A DNA stretch of 64,000 nucleotides, taken from NCBI GenBank assembly GCA_024036415.1, contig JAMWET010003876.1:1-64000 (forward strand), written 5' to 3'. This DNA comes from Prochilodus magdalenae. Taxonomy: Eukaryota; Chordata; Actinopteri; Characiformes; Prochilodontidae. Position 1 is the stretch's first letter. Each line of letters opens with the position of its first letter. The notes beneath the pieces are model-generated. The model was given only the letters and a program-made list of their open reading frames with translations. It ran no database searches and was not told the DNA's origin. The translations under genes were made by a program, and so were the position numbers. Shown one piece after another: positions 49,492 to 59,188 of this stretch.

Positions 49492-50981
49492 TCATGGCTG
49501 TGTTTTCTGGGACTCTTGCTTAACTGGCCGATATCTGCAGCAGATGGCGATTGCGGCAGCTCTTTGCTCTCCTCCAGACGCCCGAACCACGCAGGTGTTG
49601 CCTCGGGCATACGCCCCATGTGTGACTGAACCCTGTGACACAGAGTTGCATCCCGTCAGTGTCCACGAGTCCTCACACGACACCTCCGCCTGAGAAAGAG
49701 AGGGCGAGATCAAGGTTTATCACAGAAGTGTTTTCACTGACAACTGTATATCACATGGCAAAGCTGCATGGTTCAAAACTGCAAAGCTAGATAGATTTGG
49801 GGGAGGGAGAGATTGTATATCTTAGTTTGGCTATTTTAGTCATTAGGCTATTTTCACATGATGCATTTTTTTATGGTGTGTCATATGAAAGGCTACGCCT
49901 GAACTCACCTGCTCCATAAAGCCAACGGGGTGGTGCTCATTCACCCTGCACTCCAGACTGGGGGCGTGGCAACAGGAAGCGTGTGATGTTGTACCTGCTC
50001 TGGCAGGACACGCCTTACGGTTGCTGTGAAGAGGCTGCATGTGGTCAGCCACGCCTTCGGACTCAAAGTGAGAGCTGCAGCCTGCGCGAAGAAATGACAG
50101 CTGTTACACAGCATGCAGACACACACGCATAGACACAGAGGGACGGCAAACAGATGCAGACTCAAAGACAGACGGCTATGACACTGGCTGTCAGTTAACG
50201 TGGACCTCTTTGGTACTTTGACAACAGTAACACAACATTAAGGGATACCGCAGCCACTCAAACATGCATGTCGCATCCAATACTCAAATCAATAACTGTA
50301 TTAACAACAGCGGGTCCAGCACTCTGCAAAACAAGGACAGGGGGGCTGGAAAGCAAACTGTCCAGGAAATGGTCTTCTACGGTTCTGACTAAACTCTAAA
50401 ATAAGGTTTCAAGCTTACATCTCCGCTCTTACCTGTAAGATGGTGCTCTGGGCTTAGGCATTCTGCCTCCGCGCCAGTCTGAGGGCTGGCACTGGTTTGG
50501 CACTGTACGCCTTTTCCTGTGCAGCAGCGGGCTACAGCATACACACCCTCTCCTCCGATGCCATTATGGGCCACGCATTGTTTCTGTCCATCCCGCATCT
50601 GATAACATATACCAAGCAGTGATCTAATGTGCACAGTTCACATTTTTGACCTTTAACCCCATATGTAGCGTCCACCCTGTTGTCCTTGTTATAGATAGCA
50701 ATAAGTCATGACTACATGAGCTGCATAGCTTCAGTGCACAACTGAAGGAGCACACTTGGGACATCAAACAAGTCTTGACTTACTGACTATATCTGGGGTA
50801 AGGGCAACCTTGTGATAGTCTCTCTTCCTCACCTCTATTCTCTCTCCAGCTCGGCCTCCGTTTGGTGAAAAGCTGGAGCAGCTGAACATCTCTTCACCCT
50901 GGCGACAGCGAGCCACTGACGTATCGAAGCTCCCAACCCCTGATCTCTCAGACCAAACAGACCGACACAGGAGAGCATCAC
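49492..50981 (-). CDS. pcsk9: pcsk9 exons 9-12 (Cys/His-rich C-terminal domain)
   Basis: Exons 50981-50833, 50598-50433, 50081-49909 and 49689-49492 encode the three-module C-terminal domain needed for LDL receptor degradation. Conserved text includes [53 protein letters not shown] and NTCVVRAS. I count 18 cysteines across these exons, enough for the nine disulfides of the human domain. The sequence around the N-glycosylated Asn of human PCSK9 (N533, as recalled) lacks a sequon here. The stop is TGA at 49492-49494. Confidence 0.94.
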
Positions 50982-51275
50982 CTAGAATAACACGATCACA
51001 TTCATGGCTCAGCTATGAAACCATTTGATCACTGAGTCAGTGAAGTCCTATTTGCCACTAGCCTGTCACTAGTCTGACAAAATATTAACCTGACCTGAGA
51101 GTGTAGAGGTAGTTTTAGGCAGGGCAGCCACCATGTTGGGGGTAGTGAGGCGGTGCTCTGCAGGGAGAGAATCTGGATTCATCACATGCTGGACCGAGTG
51201 ATGACGCAGCAGCTGGAGCACTTCAGCAGGGCTGGCGCTGGAGGTGGTGTTCAGAATTACTGCAGCTATACCTGA

Positions 51276-51312
<37 letters not shown>

Positions 51313-54300
51313 AAAGAGCAAGGTAAAAAATCTGATTTAATAACAACAGGATGTTACTGCAATGACCCTGTAATTTTTAGGTTCTGTAATTATTTAATAA
51401 TGCCAGCCCATTACATGTAACTTCAGTGAGGTTAAGAATGTGTTTGTCCTGTTGCCTGTTGGGTTACCTCTTCAGAGATACAAGGTTATGTTACAAGAAA
51501 GACAGTTCCTGTAATTTTGGTTATCCGAGCTGTAAACTGTTTTTATTGTACTCTAACCTGCTGCATGTGCAGCTGCCTGTGAAGTGCCGCTCTTGGTGGT
51601 AAAGCAGGTGGGACAGTCACTGGAGGCACTGATGATGTCATCACCGGGGGCAAACAAATCCACACAGCGGCCCACGTTGGTGCCGGTAGTTCCTGCACTG
51701 AGTGGCTGGTCAGCAGCATTAGTGGCACCCACTGTTATCACCTATATAGACGCATAGATAGACCAGATCACCATATATAGACGCATGCAGCAATCTGAGA
51801 TTCCAAGCACATATCGGCCCAATCAGACATAATAAGCAGGAAGTCGTCCTTAGACATCCGCTTCGTGTCTCAAAGACGATGCTTGCAAAACTGCAGCTCA
51901 ATCAGACATACGGTTGCTGTAGAAGCAGTTGCGTGGCATGTGTAGCGCCCCCTATGTAAATGCTGCAAACTTGATAGGCTACCTCAGAATCTAGTCCTAA
52001 GTCCTACACGTTTTTATGGGTAAACTTAGGAACTACTTCACAAAAGTAGGTTTGTATATTATACAAATAAGCAAAAAATCTAAGTGGGCAGCGCTAAATT
52101 GTTTAAATGGCAAATTTTTTTTGTCAGAATCAGGAAAAAAGTTATTTTGGCCAAATGTTGGGCTTTGCAATAGCACACCCTTAAGGCCAACTCGGCTCAT
52201 GTCTTGTGGCTGAGTAGTAGGAGGGACTCCTATCTATTTAGCAAGTTTGATGTCTCTTGCAAAAACAACAGCGTTACAAAACCTGGTGCTTGGACCCCTC
52301 AGTAATGTCTTTATCTAATACTTATTTTGGAATTACACTTACAGGCTACTTTATGAAGCCTTTTAATATAACTTGTTTGTCAAAATAATTAAATACAATA
52401 TAATACAATACATTATATGTTACATTACATAATACAATACAAAATAATATAATTACGATAAATGTCCATACTTGCTTTGCACTTCCACTTATTGGCTATT
52501 TATGAGGTCCATGAAGGCCTCATATGTGTCAGCAGCTACACAGGTCTCTTTAATAAAGTTGTACGTATAAACTCAAAGTACTTCTATATTTGATGTGTAA
52601 GCACACTGACATGTAAAAGATTTTTTGTGAACAGTATTTTTAGAATATGTCTATATTTACTCAAGTATAAAAATGTCCAGCCCTGTCAGTTTATCAGCCA
52701 CCCCTACCCAATTTACCACTGGTCAGTTTGTGAACACAGGATTGCTGTTGACCGAATAATATTTTGGAAGATGAAGCATTCTTAAAACTACAATGACACT
52801 AACATTGTAGCCAGTGGTTTTGCCAAGGTCTTTACACAAGACGCTGAGACCAATAATGGGCAGTTCTATGGTCAGTTATGGACCATATGGAGGTTTATGA
52901 AAAGCTAGAGGATGGCTGTGAGTACAAGTGAGAGCACAAGCTAAGTGTATCTAAGTGGCCAGTGAAGATTATTTATAATTTTTGTTTTAAAGATTATTTA
53001 TTTTTATTTTATTCTCAAACCAGTCCTCAGGAACTCCAAGGCAGTCTATACTTTTCCTCTGTCCCTAAAATTGGATTCTGTATAAATGATGGTCCCTGAG
53101 GATCAGTTTGAGAACCACAGTTTTAAAGACAACTTTGGGGAAATCTGTTCTGTAAATGCAGAATAATCAATGATACCTCTGGTTCAGAGGCTGGTGAGTA
53201 CAGACAGGCATCATCCTGGTAGTTTCCTGCCGCAGCTATAAGAACTGCACCAGACCGGACCATCTCACGACAAGCGGTGTTCAGAGTACGGCTGAACCCC
53301 CCTGCAAATGGTAGCAGTATGATCACAGGACTCATGGGCTGAGCCTGGAGAGATGCGCTGATATACTCCAGACCTGTGGGGAAATGAACATTTTTCTTAA
53401 AGCTGTATAATATATTTTTGGTCACTTGTTATCACTAATGTTGTACAGGCGACACATTATCAGTATTATGTAATCAGTCAAATATGTGTAATTAGTGTAA
53501 GGCATCTTATGTATTAGATATGCGTAATAAGATTACATTTACTTTTGTTATGATCCTTGAATTGCATTTTTAGTCTATTAATTCCAAGGGCTGTAACATC
53601 AGTTGGTTCAAACACAGGTTGGAGTGGTGACAGATTAGAATATGAAGATATATATTTAGTTTATTGTTTTACTGTTTTAAACTGAAGCTGTAAAAGCATC
53701 AGGCATAGCACATTTAATCATCAGGTTTTGTTTCTGTTTACCTGCCAGTACTCCAGATACTGTGCCTTTGCCCTGGCAGTTAAGCACTCGCACACTGTTC
53801 ACACTGACACCACGCGCCACCCCTGAGTCTCGTCCGCTTACCACCCCTGCTGTGTGTGTGCCGTGACTGTCACACTGATTGGCCTGCAGCAGAAACAGAA
53901 AGGATTTTGTACTTGCCTTTAGCAATATTTGGTACTCGACTGGACAGTCAAATCACAAGTGACCATGCATTACAGGGATTTATCAGCGATTTAAAGGTTA
54001 GCCTCAAACGAAGCGAAGCAAAAGTACTAAATGTTGAGATATACGGACATTCAAAACATAGATATTAATAATAATCATAGTAAACAAAGATTAGTAAAGA
54101 TTAGTAAACAACAATATTCATAATAACAACAATCCATCTGCCAGGCATTGTAGTTCCTTGCTATGGTTGCCTGTAGGCATTAAAACCTAGGTGGACTTAT
54201 TTGGGTAGGCCCATTGGATTGGATATCAAATTACTGGACATAGGATGTAACACATCCTTTAGAGGAGCAGTGTGTAAGATTTAGGGGGAACTATTACCAT

Positions 54301-57300
54301 AAATATAATTAAATATATAAAACTCTTTTCATTAGTGTACAGTTACCTGTAAAATGTGTTTTTTTTTAGCTTTAAACAAGCCCTTTTTATATACATAGTA
54401 GCGGGCCGTCTTCCAATAGAGGCGGCCAGGGGGAGCCATATTGTTGTACAGTAGCCCAGAATGGATAAACCACACACTGGCTGTAGAAGGTGCATTTTGA
54501 CAGCTTGAATTTGATGGTGCTGTAGCACCAGGTGGAAGATGTAAAAATCCTTGTCAAAATACACTTTGGGAGCACATACAGTATATATCAAAACTCAGTA
54601 TGCAACTTACACACTGCTCCTTTAATTAATCTAGAGCAATGGTGGCCAATCCTGGTCCTGGCCCTACAAAATCCACAAAGTTTAGCGTCAACCTTGTTTC
54701 ACACCTGATCTCAGAGATGAAGGCCTTCATGAGTTGTTGAATTTTAGGGACAGGTGTGTGGCATCTGAACTTTACAGGTTGGTAGTTAGGTAGAATTATA
54801 ATTAGGCCATGATAAAAAAAGAGGTCATAATAAATAGACAACTTTCTTGTGTATTCCTAGAAATTTCCGCTCGGCTTTACCGTGGCTGGATCAAATACAA
54901 AACACTTCATTATGGGTGATGTCATGCTGCATATTCTCTATCACCACCTTTCTAGTCTTGAGCTGCCAGGCATGGGTATGCCATAGTACAGTTAGTATAA
55001 CACTCATATATACAATATACAGTACTCAATACAGAGTATAGTCAGCGATTGAATATTTAAGTAGCTTCTTCAGAGTTGACCCCTCTCTCTATAAAAGTTG
55101 ACCCTTTTCAGCCTGCTGACCTGTCTGTGAACTCTGACTCCATCCTCTTCTGGCACACTGCTGAAGTCTGTCACCATTACTCTGCCCTCGATCTCACGAT
55201 GAGTCGTCTGAACACTGGTGTCCATGAGGTACAGCCCCACCCGAGCTCCATCATCTACACATGTACACAAGCAGGAAAAAAACAGGGACAGCCCTGAATT
55301 GCCAGCACAGTTTGGAGACTTCCATGCTCAAGCATACTTGATTAAAGTCATCTGCTGTATGTACTGGACTGAATTACCCCTAAACAAAAGCTGTGGAAAT
55401 CTTTGAATGACCTTGAATTATCTGAGTTTGAATGAGGTGTGATTGGACAACTTGGACCAAATGGCATTGTGCAGTTTCCTGCTGGAATATAGCATCAATG
55501 TGGGAATACGTAAAATATCCATGAAGTGCTGTAAATGGTACCCAAGTAGTGAAACATACCAGGCACAGATTTGTTTAAGCAGACCCAACCTATGTCATGA
55601 ACACACCCCACACCAGTATGAAACCACCACAGTGGCTTGTTGACAGCCAGAGCCCATGCCATTATGGGCCCTGTGCTACACATGAACCCTACTGGCAGCC
55701 CAAAATAATTGTTATTGTGACTCATTGGACCACACCACGTGCTGCCAGTCCTCTAGGGTCCAGTTAGCAACCTCATGAGTCCAGGTGAGGCGCTGTGTCT
55801 GGTGTCATGGTAATTGAGGCACTCTGGTGGGTCTTCTGCTCCTGTATCCAACGGAAGCTAAAGCTGCAGAGGCCTGCAGGATATGCATGTGGGTCCTCCT
55901 GCATTAAATGTGGATGTGATTTCTGGACGAGTCACACGTCAGTTTGCACAGACAGTTCTAGCCAGACGCCACCAGTCACAATCTTGAAGGACTGCTGGGT
56001 GGCCACTGTGCTGTCCACTGTGGGTAGTAATGCTTTTTGACGTTTTCCCAGCACACATATTCCCATGTGACACTGTGGATAAAGGAATGTTAAATGTCCA
56101 CACAACATCAGAAATAGAATGTCTAATCCGGCACCCACTATCATGCCTCATTCAAACTCTTGTAATCCGTGTCACCTTGCCATAGGCATGCTAGCCAGTG
56201 TTCAACCTCACTCACAAGATAATCAATAATCTATTAACATACTGCCATACGTTTTGGTAGGTCAGGATACATTAGTAGGCTGGAACTGGGGCTGGGTGAT
56301 ATTAATAAAATTCAGCATTATGATATTTTCCATTACAGCATCAGGAAATCAGTTGATAGTCAAATTCTCAGTGATAACAATAAGGAATGAGGAAATAGAC
56401 AATAAGGAGAATAAGCCCAGTATGACTGTTCAGACACAACTAAACTAAGAAGTGAACAATAGCACAACAGTCAAACAAAGTTTACGCAATCAAGGAAAAC
56501 TTTGAGCCATAAAATAGTAATAGCTCCAGATAGGAAAGGAATTTCAGGAGTGATATCTCCACAGTAAACTCAAACAGAATGTAAGTCAATGTAGGCCATG
56601 TTTACTGTAAGTCAATTGAATCAATGGTTTTGTTCATGCTGTAGCTAAACTGATGAGCAATATCATGGAGCATCAGTATCTCTGTATACTGTATATCACC
56701 CAGCCCTAACTGGAGTGATAGGAACATGTCTATATGGTTGGTTGGGTGTTCTCACTGGGTGGTGCGTATTTGCCGCTCTCGTGCTTGGTCTGGACGATGC
56801 GCTCCAGGTTCCACGGCAAGCCTTGCGCGAACACCGTAGAGTCCTCTTCTATGTAATCAACATGGGGCAGCTTCAGTGCCTGTGCACACACACAGGGATG
56901 AAAAGAGACAGGTGAGCGCACAGCGAGGCTTCTCTCAGCTCATGCTGTTGCAGTGAAGGGTGAGGGCTGTTTACCGTGTGCAGGACGTCGCTGCTCATCT
57001 TTACTAGGAATCCGCGGACAGCTCCAGAGTAGGTGCGCGTGATCTCCGTCAGATAGCCGCGCCTCGCCGCTTTGGCTCTCAGTGCGCGCATCGTGCGCGC
57101 CACTTGGTTCTCGTGCGTCCCACTCCGAAGCACAACAATGTAGTGACCGGGCACGCGCCACGCCGCCTGTCGGGAACAAACCATCGGCGAGAAGAGGGAG
57201 TGATTAAGCGAGCTGATCAGCGCGCATAGCGCATAGAGGGAAAGGTGCGAGCGCCACAGCGCAGAAACGCACGTGGAGTTCGGCACAGAGGCACGACGAC

Positions 57301-57756
57301 ATAGCCTTAGTCATATACGGAACTCGGTTCCATAACATAACATCAGATTAGACATGTGCATTTCTACATTTATATGTACACTACCTCATGAAGCTCACTG
57401 AGAGACTACACCGAGTGTGCGAAGCGCAAAGTTGCCATCAACTTTAAGGAGTCTAAAGCATAACACATCGTCACTCTTACACTTATGTGTATATATATAT
57501 ATATTATATGATATACCGTCACGTCACTGAACAGGTATCTCCAAAATGGCAACCTTACAGGAGAGGCCAAAAACCTCTTTCAATTTGAATGGAAGTCAAT
57601 GGAACCAGACGTCTTTCCAAGCAGTTTTGGGCCATTTCTGTTGGTCCATTCTTCATAAAATTTCCACACAATGTAAATAACAGCTCATGTGATCAAATGA
57701 GGCATAAAAGTAAAAATCAACAAAAATGGAGATAAATGTTTTTCTTTGGACAGCGA

Positions 57757-57847
<91 letters not shown>

Positions 57848-58433
57848 TGTTACATACTTTTAGACATACAGTGTCCTATTAATGTTATAGAAGCTCGTCC
57901 AGCGTTTCTATTCAAATCAAGACTATTAAATTTGAGCTTACCGCCCTTTACTGCAGTAACAGTTACTTCATTAAGGGTTTACACTACATGTTGGAGAACT
58001 ATCCTGATCATTTCTATGGTGCTCCATCACAGGCTCCACTGACTTTACACCGACGCCTGGCACTGGTCATGATGACTACCTTAAGCTCAGGTGTGACAGC
58101 GTCCTCCTCTATTGCCAGTACATTTCTATGTCGATTATGCAAAAAAGTCCGTGCGCATCTGAGTATAGTAACTGGTGCACCTTAATGTAGGTGGATTCAG
58201 GAGTCTTGATACTTTCGGACATGCAACCTGTTGGTCACAGCTGGGGGTCTTACCTTGGTGCACCTGTGGAACTGAGCGGACGGCGTCGAGTCGAGCTCAG
58301 GTCGAGAGTCGTCTTTGCGGATCAGGGACAGGATCATCTCCTCATCCTCGGTGTAGTCTTCCTCACGAGTCTCCAGCGTCGCCAACGACGCCGCCGCACG
58401 CAGCAGCAGCGCGAGAGCCAGCAGACCCCTCAT
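49492..58433 (-). CDS. pcsk9: Proprotein convertase subtilisin/kexin type 9 (12 exons, complete)
   Basis: PCSK9 is a secreted subtilase that cleaves only its own prodomain, then binds the EGF-A repeat of LDL receptor at the cell surface and sends it to lysosomes, raising plasma LDL. Twelve exons in phase total 2,016 nt, or 671 residues plus TGA; human has 12 exons and 692 residues. Exons (5' to 3'): 58433-58254, 57166-56975, 56879-56756, 55254-55121, 53883-53742, 53373-53177, 51741-51558, 51271-51095, 50981-50833, 50598-50433, 50081-49909, 49689-49492. The catalytic triad is D177, H217, S377 with oxyanion N308; each lies exactly 9 residues before human D186, H226, S386 and N317. The start ATG opens a hydrophobic signal peptide ([18 protein letters not shown]). 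No disabling change was seen, so the gene looks functional. Neighbour usp24 lies tail-to-tail. Confidence 0.97.
51095..55254 (-). CDS. pcsk9: pcsk9 exons 4-8 (subtilisin-like S8 domain)
   Basis: Exon 4 (55254-55121) carries YLMDTSVQ with catalytic D177, then [13 protein letters not shown] with R185 (human R194, an LDL receptor contact) and the RVHRQ motif, which keeps the RxxR furin inactivation site (R209, human R218). Exon 5 (53883-53742) has [10 protein letters not shown] with H217. Exon 6 (53373-53177) has AAAGNYQDD with oxyanion N308. Exon 7 (51741-51558) has [17 protein letters not shown] and SGTSQAAAH with S377; D365 and F370 correspond to human D374 and F379, key LDL receptor contacts. 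Exon 8 (51271-51095) leads to the hinge and contains an NTT sequon. The exon 8 acceptor is preceded by a (TG)16 tract. Confidence 0.95.
51277..51308. repeat. (CA)16 microsatellite at the pcsk9 exon 8 acceptor
   Basis: Sixteen CA units on the plus strand become (TG)16 on the coding strand, immediately followed by atcag and exon 8 at 51271. The repeat therefore takes the place of the polypyrimidine tract of this splice acceptor. Confidence 0.95.
51742..53176 (-). other. pcsk9: pcsk9 intron 6
   Basis: Non-coding. It includes a short MITE at 53012-53114 and an AT-rich patch of ATACA/ATAATA repeats (52381-52455). No other feature can be supported. Confidence 0.6.
53012..53114. mobile_element. Short MITE with 20-bp inverted ends
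   Basis: TTCTCAAACCAGTCCTCAGG at 53012-53031 pairs with the arm at 53095-53114 (CCTGAGGATCAGTTTGAGAA), with two mismatches. It is about 103 bp long and lies in pcsk9 intron 6. The ends resemble hAT-type MITEs like the one at 59036. Confidence 0.7.
54264..54620. mobile_element. MITE with perfect 15-bp inverted ends
   Basis: GGAGCAGTGTGTAAG at 54264-54278 and CTTACACACTGCTCC at 54606-54620 are exact inverse copies. The interior (for example gccatattgttgtacagtag) is also familiar from many fish introns. The element is 357 bp long and lies in pcsk9 intron 4. Confidence 0.85.
54634..54800. repeat. Interspersed repeat (ggtggccaatcctggtcctg type)
   Basis: The sequence begins gcaatggtggccaatcctgg and contains gaaggccttcatgagttgtt, text I recognise from short repeats scattered through fish genomes. 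No clear inverted ends were found, and the limits are approximate. It lies in pcsk9 intron 4, next to the MITE at 54264. Confidence 0.5.
55440..56240 (-). mobile_element. Decayed Tc1/mariner-type transposon remnant
   Basis: It lies in pcsk9 intron 3 (56755-55255). On the minus strand, near 56151-55939, a frame reads [20 protein letters not shown] followed by TVS, which fits the DNA-binding helix-turn-helix of Tc1-like transposases. Downstream are broken pieces (for example around 55725-55495) interrupted by stops. On the plus strand the text gacactgtggat...ggaatgt and ctctagggtccagtt...gaggcgctg fits a known, widely spread Tc1-type family that is distinct from the copy at 23.6 kb. No terminal repeats were identified. 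The limits are approximate. Confidence 0.65.
56289..56706. mobile_element. MITE with perfect 14-bp inverted ends (GGGCTGGGTGATAT)
   Basis: GGGCTGGGTGATAT starts at 56289 and its exact inverse ATATCACCCAGCCC ends at 56706. The 418-bp interior is AT-rich. The flanks share aactgg on both sides, a possible target duplication. It lies in pcsk9 intron 3, close to exon 3. The end motif resembles that of the MITE at 19703. Confidence 0.82.
56756..58433 (-). CDS. pcsk9: pcsk9 exons 1-3 (signal peptide, prodomain, autocleavage site)
   Basis: Exon 1 (58433-58254) encodes the signal peptide and an acidic N-terminus with a tyrosine (EEDYTEDEE), like the sulfated acidic stretch of human PCSK9 that dampens LDL receptor binding. 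Exon 2 (57166-56975) encodes the prodomain core, with [27 protein letters not shown] and [11 protein letters not shown]. Exon 3 (56879-56756) holds [16 protein letters not shown] followed by GLPWNLERI. Self-cleavage is expected after Q143. Human has SIPW after the cut, so the P1' residue is Gly here rather than Ser. The prodomain stays bound as an inhibitor in the family. Confidence 0.94.
57540..57665. repeat. Possible interspersed repeat in pcsk9 intron 1
   Basis: The text caatttgaatggaagtcaat, ggaaccagacgtctttccaa and gttttgggccatttct is familiar from repeats dispersed in fish genomes, but I can see no structural ends. It lies next to the AT microsatellite. Confidence 0.35.
57759..57847. 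repeat. (AT)n microsatellite passing into (AC)n
   Basis: An uninterrupted AT dinucleotide run of about 74 nt is followed by about 15 nt of AC. It lies in pcsk9 intron 1 and can form cruciform or slipped structures. Short open frames across it (Tyr-Ile repeats) are artefacts. Confidence 0.95.
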
Positions 58434-58610
58434 TACCGCGCAGCTATGGTGATCAGTCAGACTGGGCTCAGGTCAGCAGCAGCGTGTCTGTGGGAGTTTG
58501 AAGTCTAGTGCATGTTGGGGTCACTGGTGGGGGACTTATTTAACCCACTGATTGGATCTCTTCGCTTTAAGGCGGGGTCATGACGTGTTCACGGCTCACG
58601 CCACCGCGTT
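58434..58610 (-). promoter_or_regulatory. pcsk9: pcsk9 proximal promoter with SRE, GC box, CCAAT and TATA-like boxes
   Basis: Reading the minus strand toward the ATG at 58433, there is first GTGGCGTGAG at 58604-58595, nine of ten identical and in the same orientation as the human PCSK9 sterol regulatory element GTGGCGTGAT. Then come a CACGTCA element overlapping 58587-58581, a CCCCGCC Sp1-type box at 58577-58571, CCAAT at 58555-58551 and a TTAAATAA TATA-like box at 58543-58536. A start site near 58505 would give a 5' UTR of about 70 nt. SREBP2 with Sp1 is the known control of human PCSK9. The same layout here implies sterol-responsive expression, but this is inferred from motifs only. Confidence 0.7.
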
Positions 58611-59035
58611 CTGATCGCACCATCCCTGCCTATATAAACTCACCTTCAGTCTGGAGTCAGGTTACAGCGGGAAATCCCAGCTTTGTTACACTTGTAGGAT
58701 TCCAGCTGCCGTCCAGAACCGTCCGGTCCGAAAGTGCTTCATGAGTTGTACCACTGGCACTGTTATCATTTGCGTTTATTTTGGCTGGACATAAAACATC
58801 TTCAACTTTTGGTTTCTCTCAAAACCAAAACAGAAAAAAAGCGTTTAACCTGTTAAACGTTCAGTTTAACGACTGAAATAGGCAAATTTGGAAATATGGC
58901 TTCAAACTGTTACAAAGGTTTTAATCATTGTATTTACCGCAGTAAGTTTAGTAGTTTGGTCACGTGAGACAATTTATTTAATTACAAATACAGGTTTGAA
59001 AACTTTACTGCAACCTTTTAGATGTTCGTCTAGTC

Positions 59036-59188
59036 CAGTGTTTCTCAACTCTGGTCCTGAAGGCACCTTGCCCTGCACATTTCAGTGGATCCCCCTGCTT
59101 TAATACGCCCCCTGCAGCTCTGAAACTCTTGTAAAGCACTGAAATGTGCAGGGCGGGGTGCCACCAGGACCAGGGTTGAGAAACACTG
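59036..59188. mobile_element. hAT-like MITE with long inverted ends
   Basis: CAGTGTTTCTCAACTCTGGT at 59036 faces the inverse arm ending TTGAGAAACACTG at 59188, with further pairing inward (cctgaaggcacc against ggtgccaccagg; ctgcacatttcagtg against cactgaaatgtgcag). The 153-bp element is nearly a full foldback. CAGTG ends are usual for hAT elements. It lies about 600 bp upstream of the pcsk9 start codon. Confidence 0.8.

Noticed and set aside
50389..50634. 81-codon minus-strand frame as an independent small gene
   Set aside because: It is pcsk9 exon 10 (50598-50433) read into its flanking introns.
57653..58042. Tyr-Ile repeat open frames at 57.7 kb on both strands
   Set aside because: Direct translation of the (AT)n microsatellite.
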